Below are positions 46,248 through 49,614 of a stretch of 49,614 nucleotides of DNA, piece by piece. Under the pieces are notes generated by a model. The model saw only the letters and a list, made by a program, of their open reading frames with translations. It was not told the DNA's origin and made no database searches. Position 1 is the first letter of the stretch. Every line of letters starts with the position of its first letter. The translations under genes were made by a program, and so were the position numbers. The stretch spans positions 1 through 49,614 of IMG/VR virus record IMGVR_UViG_3300023180_000092; one strand, given 5' to 3'. Source of the DNA: a virus.

Positions 46248-47936
46248 ATGAAAAAATTTTATTGGCTCAACGACGATTCACGCACATTTTTGTCAAGAGG
46301 TTATTTAAGTAAAGGTGAAAAGCCGGAAACGCGTATTCGTGAAATTGCGAATAAAGCTGAATGGTATCTAAAGGATATGGCTAAGACTGAGGAAGTAAAA
46401 CAAAAATATGATGGATTTGCAGATAAGTTTTATGAATATATGAGTCGCGGATATTATTCTCTTGCATCTCCTGTATGGGCAAACTACGGCAAAACTCGCG
46501 GTCTACCAGTTTCTTGTTTTGGTTCATTCATTGATGATAATATGGAATCTATTTTATACGGCGTTGCAGAAAATGGAATGTTAATGAAAAATGGTGGCGG
46601 CACATCTGGATATTTTGGAGCAGTAAGACATCGTGGATCGCCAATTACTGACCAAGGAGAGTCTTCAGGATCTGTCCATTTTATGCAAATGTATGATACG
46701 CTTGCATCTGTTGTGTCACAAGGTTCCGTCCGACGCGGTTTCTTTGCAGCTTATCATGACATTGAACATCAAGATGCAGATGAATTTTTAGATATAGGAA
46801 CAGAAGGCAATCCAATACAAGGGTTAACCACAGGGATTACAGTATCTGATAATTTTATTAATGAAATGAGGGATGGCGATCCTGAAAAGAGACGTATATG
46901 GGCAAAAGTTTTACAGCGTAGATCTGAAATTGGATTTCCATATATTCTTTATAAAGATAACGTAAATGATAATAGACCACAAGTTTATAAAGATAAAGAT
47001 ATGTCTATACACGCATCAAATATGTGTGCAGAGATAGCATTGCCTTCTTCAGTTGATGAAACTTTTACTTGTGTTCTTTCGTCTTTAAATTTACTGCATT
47101 GGGACAGTATTATTGATACTGATGCAATTGAAGTTCTAACAATATTTCTTGATACTGTATGTGAAGAATTTATTCGTAAAACTGAAAATAAAGAATATCT
47201 TAAAAGAGCAAGAAATTTTGCAATAAGACATCGTGCTCTTGGTGCAGGTGTATTAGGATGGCATTCTTATCTTCAATCAAATATGATAGGCTTTGAAACA
47301 AAAGAAGCTGCTCAGAAGAATCTTGAGATTGCAAAAACATTCCGTGAAAGAACACACAACGCATCAAAAGAAATGGCTATTAATTTTGGAGAACCTGAAA
47401 TTCTTAAAGATTATGGAATGCGTAATACAACAACAATGGCTATAGCTCCAACTAAATCATCAAGCTTTATTCTTGGTCAAGTATCACAATCAATTGAACC
47501 CGAGTTTAGTAATTGCTACGTTAAAGATTTGGCTAAGATGAAAGTTACAATTAAAAATCCATATCTTGAAAAATTATTAAAGAAAAAAGACAAAGATACT
47601 CCTGAAATATGGGAATCAATTCGTAATGCTGATGGATCGGTACAACATCTTGATATTCTTACACAAGAAGAAAAAGAAGTTTTTAAAACATTTTCTGAAA
47701 TTAATCCATATACTATTTTAGACCAAGCTAGTATTCGTCAACAGTATATAGATCAAGGTCAAAGTTTAAATCTTATGTTAGATCCAGATATGACAGTTCG
47801 TGAAATTAATCAATTATACTTATATGCACATAATGCTGGAATTAAAAGTTTATATTATAGTTATTCTATGTCTGCGGCTCAATCATTGACTCGTAAACGC
47901 GTGATGTCAACGGAGTGTGCAGCCTGCGAAGCATGA
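46248..47936 (+). CDS. nrdA: ribonucleotide reductase alpha subunit lacking ATP-cone
   Basis: 562 residues, short for NrdA (about 750). Starts [20 protein letters not shown] directly in the barrel region, with no ATP-cone. SCFGSF holds the first redox Cys; NMCAEI is the N-x-C-x-E active site; the C-terminal ECAACEA contains the redox-shuttle Cys pair. The missing regulatory domain is on NrdB, so overall activity control moved between subunits. Confidence 0.93.
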   Translation: MKKFYWLNDDSRTFLSRGYLSKGEKPETRIREIANKAEWYLKDMAKTEEVKQKYDGFADKFYEYMSRGYYSLASPVWANYGKTRGLPVSCFGSFIDDNMESILYGVAENGMLMKNGGGTSGYFGAVRHRGSPITDQGESSGSVHFMQMYDTLASVVSQGSVRRGFFAAYHDIEHQDADEFLDIGTEGNPIQGLTTGITVSDNFINEMRDGDPEKRRIWAKVLQRRSEIGFPYILYKDNVNDNRPQVYKDKDMSIHASNMCAEIALPSSVDETFTCVLSSLNLLHWDSIIDTDAIEVLTIFLDTVCEEFIRKTENKEYLKRARNFAIRHRALGAGVLGWHSYLQSNMIGFETKEAAQKNLEIAKTFRERTHNASKEMAINFGEPEILKDYGMRNTTTMAIAPTKSSSFILGQVSQSIEPEFSNCYVKDLAKMKVTIKNPYLEKLLKKKDKDTPEIWESIRNADGSVQHLDILTQEEKEVFKTFSEINPYTILDQASIRQQYIDQGQSLNLMLDPDMTVREINQLYLYAHNAGIKSLYYSYSMSAAQSLTRKRVMSTECAACEA

Positions 47937-47937
47937 T

Positions 47938-49131
47938 ATGAGCCATTTACATTATTTTGAAAAAGTGCTAAAAGGTTATAAAGACGACGGTAAATATAGA
48001 GTCTTTAACGATATTTTAAGAGAGCGTGGTAGATTTCCTCGCTCAATTTGGTATGGAAAGTATGCTCCTAAAAATATTGTAAACTGGTGTTCAAACGATT
48101 ATCTTGGTATGGGTCAAAACCAACACGTTATTGACTCAATGCATACCGCATTAGATCAAACTGGAGCAGGATCAGGTGGTACTCGTAATATAGGCGGAAC
48201 GTCTCACTATCACGTTACACTTGAGCGTGAATTAGCAATACTTCATAAAAAACAAAATGCTTTATTATTTACAAGTGCATATGTGGCAAATGAATGGACT
48301 CTTATTGCGTTGAGCCGCATTATTCCAAACATTTGTTTTATTTCAGATACTAAAAATCATAATTCTCTCATTATGGGGATAAAGCACAGCCGTGCTGATA
48401 AAATTCTATTTCATCATAATGATATGGAAGATCTTGAAGAAGCTTTAGTAATAGCTATTAGCAACGGTCAAGTTCCTTGTATTGTATTTGAGTCAGTGTA
48501 TTCTATGGACGGGGACGTATCGCCAATTGAACAAATTCTTGACTTAGCTGACAAGTACAATGCTATCACATATATTGATGAGGTACATGCAGTTGGGTTA
48601 TATGGTAAAACAGGCGCAGGTTATTGTGAGCACCTAGGCGTTGAAAGGAGGATAGATATTATAAATGGAACACTCGGTAAAGCGTTTGGTGTACAAGGTG
48701 GTTATATTGCTAGTGATAATATTATTATTGATGCTATTAGGTCCGTGGCTGCAGGATTTATTTTTACTACCTCAATCAGCCCAGCCGTCTGTGCAGGGGC
48801 TCTCGCCTCCATCAAATATCTCCGTGACCACACTTCCACCCGTGAACGACATCAAGAACGCGCAGCCAAATTAAAACAATTGTTGGCAGAAGCTGATATT
48901 CCAGTTCATCCAAATTCTTGCACTCATATAGTCCCTGTGATGGTTGGAGACGCATTTAAATGCAAGGCCGCAAGTGATAGACTTTTAAATGAATTTGGGA
49001 TTTATATTCAACCAATTAATTACCCAACAGTTGATGTAGGAACGGAGAGATTAAGAATTGCACCTACACCATTTCATACAGACGTTATGATGGTTGAATT
49101 GATTGAAGCATTAAAAAAGGTTTTAACTTGA
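47938..49131 (+). CDS. hemA: 5-aminolevulinate synthase
   Basis: 397 residues from ATG 47938. [11 protein letters not shown] (50-60), [32 protein letters not shown]214 in [12 protein letters not shown] and PLP-binding K248 ([15 protein letters not shown]) match alphaproteobacterial/mitochondrial ALAS rather than KBL or Bio[16 protein letters not shown] is ALAS-specific. It condenses glycine and succinyl-CoA to ALA, the committed step of heme synthesis in alphaproteobacteria. Length is the bacterial norm. Follows nrdA by one base. Confidence 0.93.
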   Translation: MSHLHYFEKVLKGYKDDGKYRVFNDILRERGRFPRSIWYGKYAPKNIVNWCSNDYLGMGQNQHVIDSMHTALDQTGAGSGGTRNIGGTSHYHVTLERELAILHKKQNALLFTSAYVANEWTLIALSRIIPNICFISDTKNHNSLIMGIKHSRADKILFHHNDMEDLEEALVIAISNGQVPCIVFESVYSMDGDVSPIEQILDLADKYNAITYIDEVHAVGLYGKTGAGYCEHLGVERRIDIINGTLGKAFGVQGGYIASDNIIIDAIRSVAAGFIFTTSISPAVCAGALASIKYLRDHTSTRERHQERAAKLKQLLAEADIPVHPNSCTHIVPVMVGDAFKCKAASDRLLNEFGIYIQPINYPTVDVGTERLRIAPTPFHTDVMMVELIEALKKVLT

Positions 49132-49196
49132 AATTAAAAAGTCATTATTGGAATTGGTTTGGTTATGAAGCATTGGAGCACTTACAATGGCTGTAA
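49128..49196 (+). CDS. possible 22-residue peptide
   Basis: TTG 49128, overlapping the hemA stop, reads 22 residues rich in aromatic residues ([20 protein letters not shown]) and runs 10 nt into the next gene. Coupled starts on both sides are the only support. Confidence 0.3.
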   Translation: MKLKSHYWNWFGYEALEHLQWL

Positions 49197-49465
49197 AAGT
49201 TTTCTTTATCGCTAAAATGAAAGACCTCAATGACGAATACAAGGACATGAGCAAACGTATTCGTGAACTAGGCGAGGGACATCCTGGATTTATCAGTATT
49301 GAGAGTGAAGAAATCGGTGATATTGAAATTACTGTTAGTACCTGGCGCAGCCGTGAAGATGTTGCAGATTGGGCAAGAGACCCAGAACACGTAGAAGCAA
49401 AAAAACGTGCCATGGAATGGTATGAGTGGGTACGTGGAATTCATGTGGAGACTGTAGATGACTAG
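49187..49465 (+). CDS. ABM-type small alpha/beta-barrel protein
   Basis: 92 residues. HPGFISIESEEIGDIEITVS then TWRSREDVADWARDPEHVEA has the layout of antibiotic-biosynthesis monooxygenase (ABM) domains, including the S-x-W-x-x-x-x-x-x-x-W and H pattern. ABM proteins include heme-degrading IsdG/HmuD types, which is suggestive next to ALAS, but most ABM proteins are uncharacterised. Good ribosome site (GGAG). Confidence 0.65.
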   Translation: MAVKVFFIAKMKDLNDEYKDMSKRIRELGEGHPGFISIESEEIGDIEITVSTWRSREDVADWARDPEHVEAKKRAMEWYEWVRGIHVETVDD

Positions 49466-49614
49466 AATAGCGGTTTGTTGGAGTGGCCAGTCAAGAATAC
49501 ATCGACTAAATGACGTTGATAATAATCAGTATTATCATTGGAACAAAATCTGGGATCTGCACCAGTGGGTGTTACAAGATTTTGATGTAACGCATTATGA
49601 TCATACCTGGGATG
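49458..49614 (+). CDS. 5' end of a gene starting MTRIAVCWSGQSR (cut at right edge)
   Basis: 52 codons visible. The opening I-A-V-C-x-S-G-Q-x-R is like the start of several putative glycosyltransferase-type proteins (AVCLSGQPR). The remainder is aromatic and His rich. Assignment needs the missing part. Confidence 0.4.
   Translation, partial: MTRIAVCWSGQSRIHRLNDVDNNQYYHWNKIWDLHQWVLQDFDVTHYDHTWD

Overview
The window is part of the genome of a T4-like tailed phage (myovirus). The evidence is the T4 replication set in T4-like order: sliding clamp gp45 (cut at the left edge), clamp loader gp44/gp62, RegA, DNA polymerase gp43, UvsX, helicase gp41 and primase gp61. A gp67-like prohead core protein, a set of capsid-targeted proteins and T4-type late promoters (TATAAATA) support this. 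Nearly every gene is on the + strand and packed with 1-40 nt overlaps. The host is very probably an alphaproteobacterium. The phage carries a circularly permuted tmRNA of the alphaproteobacterial kind, with a Caulobacter-like tag beginning ANDNFA, and a 5-aminolevulinate synthase of the type alphaproteobacteria use for heme. An aquatic or marine setting is likely but inferred.

Layout. 1-8 kb: clamp, clamp loader, RegA, a JmjC/cupin-type oxygenase, Hsp20, a methyltransferase, a PP-loop enzyme and DNA polymerase. 8-13.6 kb: a PMM2-like HAD enzyme, a MazG/dCTPase-like NTP pyrophosphohydrolase, a second primase-like protein (AEP type), small genes, a SleB-like lipoprotein hydrolase, a TagD-like cytidylyltransferase and a gp42-like dCMP hydroxymethylase. 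13.6-20.6 kb: asparagine synthase, dCMP deaminase, a degenerate UGDH paralog, UvsX, a kinase/nucleotidyltransferase pair in overlapping frames, gp41 and ThyX. 20.6-27.3 kb (accessory): a glycosyltransferase between 20-bp direct repeats, three 2OG-Fe(II) oxygenases (one on the minus strand), a dNMP kinase, the permuted tmRNA with a DUF2061 membrane-protein gene between its halves, an exported protein, a methyltransferase, a UDG-like protein and an intact UGDH. 27.3-29.8 kb: a DUF932 protein, a half-size Na/Pi cotransporter, and a noncoding stretch with five exact copies of a 16-bp repeat followed by a strong terminator. 29.8-41.7 kb: late region with a lipase, virion proteins, at least seven proteins sharing a T4-style capsid-targeting N-terminus, gp67-like core protein and nested spanins. 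41.7-49.6 kb: gp61, DHFR, ThyA, class Ia ribonucleotide reductase with the ATP-cone on NrdB, ALA synthase, an ABM-like protein and a cut gene.

How the genes work together. Replication and nucleotide supply dominate. The dCMP hydroxymethylase, dCMP deaminase, dNMP kinase and pyrophosphohydrolase could together produce 5-hydroxymethylcytosine DNA; this is inference. The phosphomannomutase-like enzyme, UGDH, cytidylyltransferase and glycosyltransferases point to nucleotide-sugar metabolism. Early/middle transcription appears to use a uniform promoter class (TTTACW, 17 nt, TATAAT). At four of these promoters the predicted +1 is the A of the ATG, so the messages would be leaderless. The most notable points are the permuted tmRNA split by a membrane-protein gene and the battery of capsid-targeted (probably injected) proteins, which includes a ligase-like and a nucleotidyltransferase-like enzyme.
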